Below are positions 1 through 10,419 of a DNA stretch of 64,000 nucleotides, one piece after another. Each line of letters opens with the position of its first letter. Within the stretch, counting starts at the first letter, position 1. This DNA is from Leucosporidium creatinivorum (lineage: Eukaryota; Basidiomycota; Microbotryomycetes; Leucosporidiales; Leucosporidiaceae). Location of the stretch: NCBI GenBank assembly GCA_001600635.1, contig BCKL01000033.1:183812-247811 (forward strand), given 5' to 3'. The position numbers and the translations under genes are program-made. The notes beneath the pieces were generated by a model. The model was not told where the DNA came from, did not search any database, and saw only the letters and a list, made by a program, of their open reading frames with translations.

Positions 1-393
1 CTGTTGCTCGTTTGAGTGGTGTGGTGTCGTGGATAGAGGCGCAGAGGCTACAGAAGAGCGTGAGCTGCGAAAGGCGAGGCGATGAGACGAGACGAGGAAA
101 GCGGTAGGAAGCGAAAGAGAGATCGCGGACAGCTCCTTCGCCCCTCAAATCTCGCGAGTGAGCTGTATTGACCCTGCGTCGGGAAGGCTTTGAACGGGGG
201 GAGCCGCACGCCGACGTAATGTTCGAGTGCTGTACGCTCACAAGCGACGTAGTATGACACGAAGGAGGGAAGCTCGAGGACTCATGAGAGCCGAGCTTCC
301 GCCGGGCTCATTTCGTAGCGTCTCGAAGACGAACATCGAAGGCATGCAAAGTTACATGAAGCGGTAAAGAGTGCACAACAACACGTCCACAGT
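1..393. other. no gene seen at left edge
   Basis: Nothing here is supported as coding; only short open frames are present. It lies just beyond the stop of the minus-strand gene ending at 394, so part is likely that gene's 3' UTR. Confidence 0.5.
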
Positions 394-2377
394 CTAAGTC
401 AGAACCTTGTAGGCTGTATGGCCAGCCCAGCCAAGCGCGAGCGCTCCACCGATAGCTCCAACGCCGATGACCGCTATCATCTCGCCAACGAGCCAATACC
501 AACGTCGCCGCACCTCTTGTCCAACAGACTTGCCAAACTTGACGCCCTGTAGAAGTCGAGAAAAGGTCAGTTTCGGCTCTGCGTGAGGCAAAATCACGGG
601 CCTGACCGGCTCCTCGCCTTCATCCTGACCCAGCTTCTCCTCCCTCCGCTCCTCCTTCCTCCACGCGAACGTGCTCCTCCGCTCGCCGAGGTTGTATAGC
701 ACCAATAGCGGGATGACCTCCCTAAACCATCCCTGTCGGTCCATCTCCCAGCCCCTTCGGTAAGCCCTCCCGAAATGAACGAACGTCCATCCGATCCAAA
801 GCTCCAACTCGACCGTCATCCTTTCCTTCCAGCTCCCCCTCGGTAGCGCAAGCTGGTTAGCGAGCCCTGTGCCAAGGAGGTGACGTGACATCTCGAGATG
901 ATGGCCGACTGGCTGACCGCGAGGAGGGCGATTGGCGACGGCTGAGAGGATCTGGTAGGTCGGTGTTGAATAGGCGGAGGAGAGGGGCGGGATGGAAGTG
1001 GGGAAGGCCTCGAAGGCGAGGGCGGCGAAGGAGGACTCGGCATGAGCGAAGGCGCCGCCGTAAAATCGGAGAAGGAGAGAAGGGGAGACGCCGAGGTAAA
1101 AGCTGCAAGCGAAGACGGGTTAGCGACTGCCGGAGGAGAGTGAGCAGAAAGAGCTGACCCAACGTGGCGCCATGCTGCTTGGTATGAAGCTTGCTCGAAG
1201 GTCGTGAGATGAATTCCGCTTCGGCGAAGGGACCAGAGTGGCGCGATCATGAACGAGCCGAGGACGGTGGCGAGGTCGCTGTGAAGCATCGGGCAAGGTC
1301 AGCGACTGCTTCTCCATGTTCTGAGAGCTCACAGCCGGACTCACACCTGGTTGATGGGAACACCCGACTCTTCGTAGCTGTACTCGGTCCTGCCCTTTCC
1401 CTGCCTGATCTTCCGCCTCACCATCGCATGCAGCAGCCTGACCCTCACAGCACTCTTCCATCCCTTGCCTTCTCCCACCCTCATGTCCGACATGGCGTCC
1501 AAAACGAATAATGTCGTCTCGACGAGGCGGCGATAGGTAGCATCGCGAGAGCTGGATGTGAGGTAGCCGGTGGATCGCATGACGGCAGAGAGGTTGGGGG
1601 AGGAGAAGCCGCCTGTAGAGCATTGGGAGAGGCCGGGGTGCGAGGGGAGCGTCGAGGTCGAGTACGAAGGGGAGGAGGAACGCCGAGGGTCAGCTTCCTG
1701 CTTCTTGCAGACGGTCCAGCGTCAGCAAGCGTCGGCCGTAAACTCACCAGCTAGCGAGAAGTGCATGAGAGCAGTGAAGATCCCTCCAGAATACCTCCAG
1801 AAGACAGCCTGTCCCTCCTCCAAGCTCGGCTCCCTCCGTCCATCCTCGCCGAAGCGATCATTCCGCTTCAGCGCCTCCTCCGGCCTTCCTCTGTAGCTCT
1901 CCTCCTTCTCTACACCTCCGACCCCGTCGACATACGCGCTCACCCCCGCCGGCGGATCCCTGTTGACATCGGCCCAAAAGTCTCGCACACAGCGCTCAGG
2001 CTCGGGCTTGGCCATCTCGGCTTCGATGGCTGCGAGAGCATCCTGACCGTGCTTGAGGTCGAGATAGTCGACTAGAGCGTCTGCGAGATCGTCGGACTGC
2101 TGGCGGAGGGGTAGGAGAGCCGATGGACGAGGGACGGAGGGCGTGCAGAGCGTTAGGTAGTCCCAGCGCTGAATGAGGGTGCCGTTGGGGACAGTCTCAG
2201 CTTGTTCTGTAGGTCTTGACCACGTCAGCTTAGCTCAGAACCGCTCGTCAATGTCGAGATAGCCGAGCGCGAAAGCAAAGGAGACGCACCTCGGCAAGTA
2301 ACCTGTACGATGCTACTCGGGTCTATCGGTCCAGCAGGGAGCTCTCCTACGAGTAACGTCTCTCGTGATAACGGCAT
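394..2377 (-). CDS. ER-bound oxygenase mpaB / DUF2236 family protein
   Basis: Five exons on the minus strand are read as about 2377-2290, 2206-1748, 1612-1345, 1278-1159 and 1102-394. The spliced protein shows the mpaB/rubber-oxygenase (DUF2236) pattern in order: FWRYSGGIFTALMHFSLAGGF, a STGYL segment, RRLVETTLFVLDAMSD, VRLLHAMVRRKI with the conserved His/Arg, GVPINQVDLA, and a WRHVGFYLGVSP stretch. Members are haem-dependent or putative oxygenases, some fixed to the ER. A hydrophobic helix (IAVIGVGAIGGALALGWAG) near the C terminus may anchor the protein. The first ATG after an in-frame stop was chosen as start. A 51-nt stretch near 560-610 has intron-like ends (GTGATT, CTGACC, CTACAG) but is open in frame, so it may be a retained or optional intron. 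The substrate cannot be inferred. Family assignment is firm; exact ends are less so. Confidence 0.8.
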
Positions 2378-2604
2378 ACAGAACTGGCGGCGAGAACGAG
2401 TCGAGGAATGTGGCGAGAGTCGAGCGCCGACTTCGCGAATTGCTCGCGATGGCCAAGTCGCGTAGGGGCCTCGTCATGTGAGAGGTGCTTAACATGTGCA
2501 AATGCTCTCGGTCGGGTCAGAAGTGCTGATTAACATCTGCAATGCATTGCTTGCTAACGAATTGCGCCGAGCACCGACCCTTCCATCACTTCTATCTCAC
2601 TACA

Positions 2605-4701
2605 CTACTCATCTCCGACATCGAACTTGACGCCCTGTGCGAGTCCAACTTCATTTGACCAGTTGAGCGTGCAGGAAGCCCAGCGAGCGTACTGCAAAAG
2701 CGCGAGGAGAGGTCAGCGCCGAGAAAGGAGAGCTCGGTGAAGAGCAAGCGTCGACTCACCTGCTTCCATGCGTCTCCTCCAGACTCGCGTCCCCAGCCAG
2801 TCGACTTGTTTCCTCCGAAGGGAGCACCTGCAGATGATCAGAGGTCAGCTCGAGCTCGAACGAGGCAATCTCGGCGCAGGAGCACTCACCAATCTCGGCT
2901 CCCGAAGTCGAGCCGTTGACGTTGACGATACCGGTGTCGGATCCCTCGGGTCCGATCCACTTCATGGCGTTGGAGAGATCTTGGGTGAAGAGCGCCGAGG
3001 AGAGTCCCTGGGCGACGTCGTTATTGAGCTCGATGGCCTCCTCAAGGGTCTCGAAAGTCGAGACGTAGAGGACTGTAGAGGGTGCACGAGGTCAGCAAGA
3101 TGCGAGGTCGGGGATTTGAGAGGTGAACGCACTAGGAGCGAAGGTCTCTTCCTGCATCATCTTGAAGCCACGGCCTCCATTGGCGACTTTGACGATAGTG
3201 GGCTCGACCCAGTTGCCCTTGGAGAGAGCAGCATCGACCTCAGCGCGCTTTCCACCGATGAGGATCTCTCCTCCATCCTTCTTGATCTGTTCAATCGCCT
3301 TGAGGTAGCGGTTGACTCCGTCCTGCGCGTGGACGGGGCCGATGAGGGTGCCCTCGGCAAGAGGGTCTCCGATGCGCGAGGCGGTCGACTTGTAAGCCTT
3401 GACGAGCGAGGCGAGGAAGGAGTCGGCGATGGAAGAGTGGAGGAAGAGACGGCGAGTGGTGGTGCAGCGCTGGCCAGCGGTTCCGAGAGCGGCGAAGGCG
3501 ATGGAGGGAAGAGCGAGAGCCATGTTGGCGTCGGGCATGACGATGGCGGCCTGGATATAAGCCGAAATGTTAGCTACGCAACTCGAATGGCGAGAGTCGG
3601 TATTTGAGGGCTCACGTTGTTTCCGCCGAGCTCGAGCAAGCTCTTGCCAAACCTCGCCTGCACCTGCTGGCCGACAATCTTGCCCCTCGCCTCACTTCCA
3701 GTGAAGCTGAGCAGGTCCACCCGCTTGTCATCCACAAGCGCCTGTCCTGGCTCGGCGCCTCCGCAGATGAGAGCACTGAGCGCGCCCGGCAGCTCGTGCT
3801 TCTCAAGCACCGAGGCGATGATCTTGGTCGTTGCGATGGCGCAGAGGGAGGTGGTGGGAGCCGGCTTCCAGATGGTGGCATTTCCGTTGACGAGTGAGAG
3901 GGAGAGGTTCCAGCCATAGACTGTTGGTAGACGAGATGGGGCGAACGGAGATCGAGACAAGTGGGCCGAGGGGGGGCAAGGATTAGCTTCCGAAACTAGT
4001 GAGCCGAAGCTCGAAGCGCACCAGCGGTAGGGAAGTTGAAAGCAGAGATCTGTAGGTGTATGAGGTCGTCAGCGAGGCTCTCAGACGACTGGAAAGCTCA
4101 GACTCACCACGCCGACGACTCCGAGCGGGTTCGCGACCTCGGTGATGAAGTGGTTGGCCCTCTCTGACGGGAAGACTGATCCTCCAATACTCCTACTCAG
4201 TCCGACCGCGTAGCCGACAATGTCGATGATTTCCTACGATGCAGAAGGTCAGCTCTGGCCAGCTCGAGCTTCGGCCTGCCGCTAGCAACGCACCTGCACC
4301 TCACCACGTCCCTCGCTCTTGATCTTGCCCATCTCCAAGCTGACCACAGCACCCAAGTCATCCCTCTTCTCCTCCAAAGCCCTGCCGATGTCCTGCAGCA
4401 CCAGCCCTCGACGAGGAGCGGGCACCGTCCGCCATTGCTTGTAGGCCTCGCGAGCAGCGACGAGCGTGTCCTCTGTATCTTCCGCTGAAGCCTGGCGAAC
4501 ACGAGCGAGCAGCTCTCCGTTGGCGGGGTTGATGCTGTCCACTAGCGCTCCTCGGCCGCCCCAAGAGCCGTGGTAGACGCCGGGCGTTTCGCTGGAGGTG
4601 GGGTCGGGGGACAGGCCAAGGCGTTGAAAGACTCCCTGGGCGTGGGTGGACAGCAGACGGCGCTGTAGGGGAATACCGGAGGCGAAACGACGAGAAAGCA
4701 T
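2605..4701 (-). CDS. ALDH7-type aldehyde dehydrogenase (alpha-aminoadipic semialdehyde dehydrogenase-like)
   Basis: A multi-exon minus-strand gene encodes a full-length NAD(P)-dependent aldehyde dehydrogenase. The N terminus ([20 protein letters not shown]) is an arginine-rich mitochondrial presequence. Then follow [14 protein letters not shown] (oxyanion and cofactor region), [12 protein letters not shown], the catalytic-Glu motif LLELGGNN, the catalytic-Cys motif [22 protein letters not shown] and a C-terminal [25 protein letters not shown] and GTAGQRCT are typical of ALDH7 (antiquitin), which oxidises alpha-aminoadipic semialdehyde and stress-derived aldehydes. A 28-nt micro-exon at 4022-4049 encodes ISAFNFPTA; the reading frame and motif are only complete when it is spliced in. 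The last short exon encodes the end after WKQ and stops at 2605. The start ATG at 4701 opens the presequence. Confident to subfamily. Confidence 0.92.
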
Positions 4702-5349
4702 GGCTGAAAGGCTCGAGAAGTGAATGGAGGAGGAGGATGAGAGGAGATCAAGAGAAGCGGGCCCTCGTGATGCGAAAGCGCGCCGTCGGATCCAGGCCTA
4801 TCAAGGCTGAGGAAAAGGAGGTCGAGAGCAAGAGGTGGAGTGCAGCAGTGCATCCCAGTGTTGAAGCAAAGAGTAATTGTAGACGGCTCGTCGTAAAACT
4901 CGATACCGGAGATGCTCGGCGAAGGCTTCTTGAAGAGCTCGGCGAGGCTGCATGGTGGTAGAGGTAGGTGTGTGAGCTTGTTTGAGGCTCCTTTGATGGG
5001 ATGTTACTCTCCGAAAACCCTGAGGTTCGCCGACAGCCTTCGCCGAGCGATACCGCTCAGCTCGACTGAGCTGCAGAGGAGGCTGAAGGTGAGTCGACGT
5101 TAAAACCTACATCCGCTTTGTACCGATAACGGTCCTTTCCCTTCCGGAGCTCGATGGGTATCTCAGCTCGCTTGAAATCCGCTCGCAAGTCATCGCCAAA
5201 GCGAAGGCGGTCGCTCTGAGCGAGCAAGACTCATGCTCGTGGATGCACAGCGTCACTCACAAAGTCACTGATAGTTACAGCGCTCTCTGAAGCGATCTAG
5301 GCTCCCCTGTCACAGGTCTTTGCGGCGAAGGCGAAGTATGACCCTCGCC

Positions 5350-5361
5350 CTCGGCGCCGAG
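5350..5361. repeat. 12-bp palindrome CTCGGCGCCGAG, copy 1
   Basis: Perfect palindrome located 311 nt before the A1 ATG. Confidence 0.7.
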
Positions 5362-5455
5362 CTCAGCAGCATTTCGCTGCACCTCTCTCCAGCATCTCTG
5401 ACCTCATGGCTCATCAGCACAAGGTCGGAGTACTCTTCGGCTCTCGATTAGGCGA

Positions 5456-5540
5456 GTACATCTCGTCGTTTGCAGGTTCCTTTCGAAATCTCCCTTTCTT
5501 TGTCCTTCTTGACAAAACGTCTCGCCGAGCGACTGCGACA
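5456..5540 (+). promoter_or_regulatory. A-type promoter block upstream of A1
   Basis: Similar to blocks at 8759-8840 and 49436-49515: TACATCTC, then GTTCCTTT, a CTCCCTTTCTT pyrimidine run and an ACAAAA/GCCGAG end. It ends about 120 nt before the A1 start. More diverged than the other two copies. Conservation suggests a promoter or 5' UTR element; no factor can be named. Confidence 0.5.
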
Positions 5541-5660
5541 CACTCTTGCTTCGCCCGAGACAAGAATTGAGCATGTCCATCGACTTTTCAGCTCTTGGCT
5601 CTTGCTCTTGTACTCTTCACTTCCTCACTCAGACTTCCCCGTCTCCCTCCTCGCTCAAAA

Positions 5661-6404
5661 ATGGCGCCCCTCTCCCAGCTCCTCTTTCTCGCTGCTCTCC
5701 TTTGTCTTCCTCGTCACGGCTGCACCGCTCGGTACTCCGCGCGTAAAACCTACTACACTCCCTAAGGCGACCACCACCACCAGCTCAGCCAAGAGCAACA
5801 GCACAGCTGTTCAATTCCCTCACATCGGAACCCCTCGAGTCTCGCCGAAACCTTCCTCTTCCATCTCCAAGCTCCCGATTGCCGTCATTCCTACAACCAC
5901 GAAAGCTGCCACGACTACCGCCTTCCCCAAAACCAGCACCGCCGTCCAGTTCCCTCACATCGGCACGCCTCGAGTTTCGCCCAAGCCTTCCTCGACGATT
6001 ACCTCCCGTGCATCGGTCGTTGCACCTACTACCACCCCCACGGCTACTAACACTGTCTACATCTACCCCTGGGATAATGCGCCGACTTGGTACGTCTCTT
6101 GTGTCCGTTCCTCGACAGCTCGGCGATTGACCTCGCTCTCCTTCTTAGCGATGATGGCTCGTTCAACGACCAATGGAACAGCTACGCATGCCTTCCTTGC
6201 GCAGCTAGGTACGGAGAAGGTGTAGCAACCTGCTGGCAGTTCGGCGTCATGTCTTGCATGCCGTGAGTTCTCTTTTGTCGAGCGATTCGACCGAAAACGA
6301 GCACTGACCTCTCCTTCGTTTTGACGAGCAGTGGGTACGAAGGGGTTCACTCTCAGTTCACTACATATGGATGCAAGAAGACAAGGACAGGAGGTGTGGT
6401 GTAG
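5661..6404 (+). pseudogene. secreted family A protein A1, frameshifted in the signal peptide
   Basis: Three exons (5661-6089, 6149-6262, 6332-6404) encode a secreted protein homologous to A2 and A3. After the signal region comes GTPRVKP, then a Thr/Pro/Ser-rich stretch with two copies of a unit containing TAVQFPHIGTPRVSPKPSS, then the cysteine exons with ACLPCA, GVATCW and a C-terminal GYEGVHSQFTTYGCKK that matches A2's YEGYTKV...TYTCKK. The ATG that aligns with the paralogues (5661) is one frame away from the rest of the protein; the extra base falls around the T run at 5685-5687, and no ATG lies upstream in the downstream frame. It may be a recent pseudogene or a sequence error. It lacks the extra cysteine exon present in A2/A3. 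Function unknown. Confidence 0.65.
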
Positions 6405-7503
6405 AGCTTGTGTATCTGGATGAACTGGGCGCGAGGCTTCGCACTGATCATGAGCGCCGAGGTTGCCCCCGAAGTGACTGCGAAGGTTCGCGACTGGCTC
6501 TCGGGGACCAGAAGACAGCTATAGCCTCTTTAGAGTGTGAGCCTGAGTTGTATGTCGCGCGGACGGGTGCACGAGCGAACTTCTTGATTTTCGCTCGTCG
6601 CTGCTTCTTTTCTGTCGAATCTCGACTGCGAGCTGTCCGCCGCAGCGCGTGCACGGAGCTTCTGTAGCCGAGTAGAGCACCTACATATCTCGGGATAGAA
6701 TGTAGGCAAAGCTGAGAACACTGCAACACTGTCAGTACATCGCTACAGAGTCAGAGAGCTCGGCGAGTCGGGATGAGGGGTCTCGGCGATGAGATTAACA
6801 GGAGGAAGAGCACGAAGATGCTGTATGTAGGTCACTTGAAGCTCGGAAAATGATTCGGAAGACAATGCGATACATATCGCAATGTATGGCGCACTTTCAG
6901 AATGAGTCTCGCTCTCAGAGGGTGTGCCGTGTTTCCTGAGGCTGGCTTGGTGCTGGGCCAGTCGTCTTGGTGAGCAGTCCAAGACCACCTCCTCATCAGC
7001 CAATGTGGCTTAGAACGCTTCCCCCGTGATCCCGCGCCGAAAAAAGCCGCCTTGAATCCTCCCCAGCGAGCTTTAGCCTTCGCCGAGCAGTGCACACAAC
7101 AAAATGGAGCCTTCCGGGGCAGCTAGATCGGTTTGCAGCCTCTCCGTTCCTTCTATAGTCATCCTGTAGTACGTATAAGGTGCTCTGCCAGCCACCTGTA
7201 GCCATATCACCAACGCCGAAGCCAGCCTGGGAAGGGTTCGACACTTCGGCGCTCGCTCACCGACGACACTTTGACGGGGTCAACCTCCTTGCTGCATGAA
7301 GAACCCGGCTTGCGGCCCACCCTTCTGCACCGCATTGCCCTCCGGCGGCTCACCGCTCCGTCCGTGAGAAGGGCCCAGGCCGACGAGGACAATGGAAGCG
7401 AGCGAAGAATCTCTCATCTTGCTCGCGAGAAATATAAATCTCTCGTGAACCCGTCCGCGCACCATAGAGTTGCGGGTCAGTCTCTCCTTCGACTGCCTCG
7501 CTG

Positions 7504-7515
7504 CTCGGCGCGGAG
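7504..7515. repeat. one-mismatch copy of the 12-bp palindrome (CTCGGCGCGGAG)
   Basis: Differs at one base from CTCGGCGCCGAG and lies 518 nt before the B1 ATG, close to the 497-503 nt spacing in B2 and B3. Confidence 0.45.
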
Positions 7516-7818
7516 CTGATATCTTCCTGCTTCCCTGATAGCCTCCCTCCCGAGCTGTCATGCTCTAGACCATGCGACACAAGATATCACTGTCTTCTTT
7601 TTATTATCCGCCCTCGCCATCGCCAACACCCCGCTCCCTTTCACTTTTCTTTTGACTTCTTGTCGTCTGACTCTCGGCGCTCGCGATCGGCGCCGGTGTC
7701 GCTCGGCTGTTCGCTCGGCTCCTTCTCGCTTCTCGTGCCTCGCTCGTTTCATTTTCCTTCTCATACGACCGGCTCGCCGAGCTCGGCGGCTCCATGCCCT
7801 TCATTTCTGCTTTCCGCC

Positions 7819-8021
7819 GTGCCTCGGCGCTCCCTTTGTGGCTCGGTCGACGACAAAAAGCAGTTGGCTGCTCGCTGGCAGGGCTGGGGTTTGCCAGGCA
7901 GCAGAGCGGGCTAGCTGATGGTGAAACGAGCAAGGGGTACATGAGAGTAAGCTCGAATTTTCGCTCGCTCGCCTTTCTCTTCTCCTTCCTTCACTCGGTC
8001 TACACTCCCCCCTCGCCGAAA
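7819..8021 (+). promoter_or_regulatory. B-type promoter block upstream of B1
   Basis: Shared with 10228-10419 and 50909-51093: GTGCCTCGGCGCTCCCTTTG, then CGACGACAAA, a CTGGCAGGGCT-like stretch, GAAACGAGCAAGGGGTACAT, TTTTCGCTCGCTCGC and CCCCTCGCCGAAA directly before the ATG. Such strong non-coding similarity suggests a promoter and 5' UTR copied with the gene. Confidence 0.6.
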
Positions 8022-8550
8022 ATGCTCGCCTTCGCTCCTCTCGCGCTCCTTCTCTCCCTCTCGGTCTCAATCTCGGCAGTACCAATCGGCTCTCCTCGCG
8101 TTAAGCCTATCACCGAATCCGCCATGTCGAGCGTCGCCCCCACCACTTCAACCTCGAGCCAGCACTTCTCCGCGACACCATCCTACGCCGCCCCTGTCAG
8201 CTGCCCCAGCGGCTCAGCACAAAGCTTCTACGGATCTGACTGCTTGCCATGCATCAGTGGAGGTATCTGGGGAGGCATCAGCCCGCCGATGATCGTCCCC
8301 GTGCCAGCTTGCAAAGGACTGGGTTACCCGCCGGCGAGTCCGACGACGCCGAAGAAGTGAGTGGCTTGCTTCTTTCGCTCAGTTTGCAGGGTGGCGACTG
8401 ACTCTGAGCCCCTGCAGATATGTCACTCCTCTCGTCCCCTCGAACTACACCCCTCCTCCCATCATCAAGCCCACCTCGACCTTCTCGGTGAGGGGGAGGA
8501 CGAGCGTGGTGCAGAGTAGTTCCTCCATGTCGGCCGGTAAATCTGCTTAG
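8022..8550 (+). CDS. small secreted family B protein B1
   Basis: Two exons (8022-8356 and 8418-8550) encode about 155 residues. A signal peptide (MLAFAPLALLLSLSVSISA) is followed by VPIGSPRVKP, the motif also found after the family A signal peptides, then a Ser/Thr stretch, a short cysteine region (VSCPSGS, GSDCLPC, PACKGLGY) and the family B tail YVTPLVPSNYTPPPI...TSTFSVRGRT, with a possible N-glycosylation site NYT. It is shorter than B2 because the middle cysteine block is reduced and not split by an intron. Its last exon is 133 nt, as in B2 and B3. Reading frame intact. No known domain recognised; a secreted, possibly wall-associated or effector-like role is inferred only from composition and gene family behaviour. 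Confidence 0.7.
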
Positions 8551-8641
8551 TGTGTTGAGTAGCCGAACTTTCATAGGCTCTATCTCCGACCGAGCCAGCG
8601 AGCAAATGCATGTGAAGGACTGCCCTCTCCCTTCCTTCCGC

Positions 8642-8653
8642 CTCGGCGCCGAG
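8642..8653. repeat. 12-bp palindrome CTCGGCGCCGAG, copy 2
   Basis: Perfect copy 331 nt before the A2 ATG. Confidence 0.7.
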
Positions 8654-8758
8654 CACTGCTCGGCAATCCTGCGCTGCCTTCCGCTTCCAAGACTTCATCT
8701 CTCTTCTTCGCGGCTCTCACACGTGAACACGGAAAACATCTCGGCTCCCAACTAGACC

Positions 8759-8840
8759 ACTACATCTCATCGCCTCGGCCTGTTCCTTTGAGACTTCCCT
8801 TTCTTCTCCTCCCGACCACAAAAACCCCTTGCCGAGGTCG
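8759..8840 (+). promoter_or_regulatory. A-type promoter block upstream of A2
   Basis: Contains TACATCTCATCGCCTCGGCC, GTTCCTTTGA and CTTCCCTTTCTTCTCC; nearly identical to 49436-49515 and recognisably similar to 5456-5540. Confidence 0.6.
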
Positions 8841-8972
8841 ATGAAACGCTAGCAGCCCCTCGCCCGAGACAGTGGGGTGGTGCAGTTCACCTTCTCGTAC
8901 TCTGCTCTTGCTCTTCTGCTCCTCACTTGCTACCTCTCTCTCCTCCCTTCGCCCTCCATTTCTCTCCTTGAA

Positions 8973-9733
8973 ATGGTCTCCGTCTCGCAGCTCGTTCTCT
9001 CGGCTCTCTCCTTCGCCTTCGTCGCTTCTGCTACTCCAGTACCAGTGGGGGCTGCTCGCATCAAGCCCAGCACCATCACGGCCAACGCTCGGTAAGTTAC
9101 AGCCACGCTCTCGCCTTGTTCTCGACCGCCGGGCTGACTCTTGCTCCTCCTTCCTGCAGCTCAAGCACCGTCTCTGCCACCTCCACTACTTCGCCTGCTC
9201 CCACTTCTACAGCAGTGGTATGGACTAAGGTCTGCAGCGGTGCAACACCCTACCTTGATGCTAGTGCGTCAAGCTTCCTCTTTCCCCGAGACCCTCGCCG
9301 AACCTTGAACTTGAACTGACTCGCTCGCCTCGACACTCACAGACAGCAACTGCGTCGCCTGTAACGGTGGAAAACCAGGCGCCGCCACGTGTGATCAGTA
9401 CGGCGGGGCAACAAAATGGTGAGCCTTACTCCTTTACTTCTCGCCGGCTTTGATCGCCGAGCTGACTCGCTCCGCGTACCTGCTCGACCACAGCATCTCC
9501 GACGTGTACCTCAAGATGTACAACAATACGTGTGCTACCTGTTCCGATGCGTGGCAGAATCCTGGTGTACAGACCTGCACCGAGCTGTCGCCAACGACCT
9601 GGTGAGTCTATCGCCCTTCGGCTCTGATTCGGTCGCCGAGCTGACCTGGTGCTGCAGCTATGAGGGTTACACCAAGGTCGTCGAAGTATTCAGGTTCAAG
9701 GCCTGGATTACGTACACTTGCAAGAAGAACTGA
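8973..9733 (+). CDS. small secreted cysteine-rich family A protein A2
   Basis: Five exons (8973-9091, 9160-9263, 9343-9418, 9494-9601, 9658-9733) give about 160 residues. Signal peptide MVSVSQLVLSALSFAFVASA, then TPVPVGAARIKPST, a short Ser/Thr linker, and three cysteine segments: NCVACNGGKPGAATC..TKC, TCATCSDAWQNPGVQTC..TTC, and a last exon YEGYTKVVEV...TYTCKKN. The last two introns split a TG|C cysteine codon, so each cysteine block is close to one exon. The frame is intact and all introns have GT-AG ends. Even cysteines suggest disulphide bonding outside the cell. No database family recognised. It sits between B1 and B2 and is duplicated as A3. Confidence 0.75.
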
Positions 9734-9916
9734 GGGCTGAGGTGCAACAGAGCCTACATGCTTCGAAGATTCGGAGGGCAGCGCAGAGAGCTTTGACGCA
9801 GGGTGAAGACTGGTTCGCGATTGCTTGCACACGATCACAGATGGACTTGGAGTTGTGCAGAGCGGTCGGACGAGCGGTTGTAGTAGGTGAGCTTCTCCTT
9901 CTCCTCTCCTTGCATG

Positions 9917-9928
9917 CTCGGCGCCGAG
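9917..9928. repeat. 12-bp palindrome CTCGGCGCCGAG, copy 3
   Basis: Perfect copy 503 nt before the B2 ATG. Confidence 0.7.
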
Positions 9929-10227
9929 CTAATCTCGTTTCCCTGCGCTCCTGCCTCTCTATCAATTGGGTCCTCAGCGCTCAGCACACCAAGCTCCACC
10001 CTTCCCATTCTCAGCTGCGCCTCATCATCTTCGTCGCCGTCCCCCTCTCTCCATCGCCAGCATCCCCCTCCCTTTCACATTTCTTTTGACCTCTCGGCGC
10101 CCGTCTCGCTCGCCTGCCCTCCCGGCTCCATCTCGCTCCTCCTCGTTCCTCACCAACTTCATTTCCTTGAGCTACAGCCGAGACTGCTGTCTATCCGATC
10201 CTGACCCTTCGGTGTGGCTCAGCCCCG

Positions 10228-10419
10228 GCGTGCCTCGGCGCTCCCTTTGTAGCTCGGTCGACGACAAAAAGCAGTCTGCTGCTCGCTGGCAGGGCTACAA
10301 GACAGCAGGAGAGCTAGAGGAGGATGAAACGAGCAAGGGGTACATGAGAGTAGGTCTGCTTTTTCGCTCGCTCGCTTCTCTCTTTCTCTTTCCTTCACTC
10401 CCAATCCCCCTCGCCGAAA
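10228..10419 (+). promoter_or_regulatory. B-type promoter block upstream of B2
   Basis: Second of three conserved B upstream blocks; ends in CCCCTCGCCGAAA before the ATG. Confidence 0.6.

Larger units (their letters stand above)
4702..5660. other. divergent intergenic region between ALDH7-like gene and secreted gene A1
   Basis: No gene is supported. It must hold the ALDH promoter (left) and the A1 promoter (right). The right part carries the 12-bp palindrome at 5350 and the A-type promoter block at about 5456-5540, both described separately. Confidence 0.6.
6405..8021. other. intergenic region between A1 and B1
   Basis: No gene can be supported; the open frames are short and lack motifs. 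The right end (from about 7610) resembles the upstream regions of B2 and B3, and a one-mismatch palindrome lies at 7504. Confidence 0.55.
8551..8972. other. intergenic region B1-A2
   Basis: No gene seen. Holds palindrome copy 2 and the A-type promoter block of A2. Confidence 0.6.
9734..10419. other. intergenic region A2-B2
   Basis: No gene supported. Carries palindrome copy 3 at 9917 and the B-type promoter block; the whole stretch is alignable to 50415-51093. Confidence 0.6.

Noticed and set aside
885-1157. Arg-rich plus-strand ORF
   Set aside because: Antisense shadow of an exon of the mpaB-family gene.
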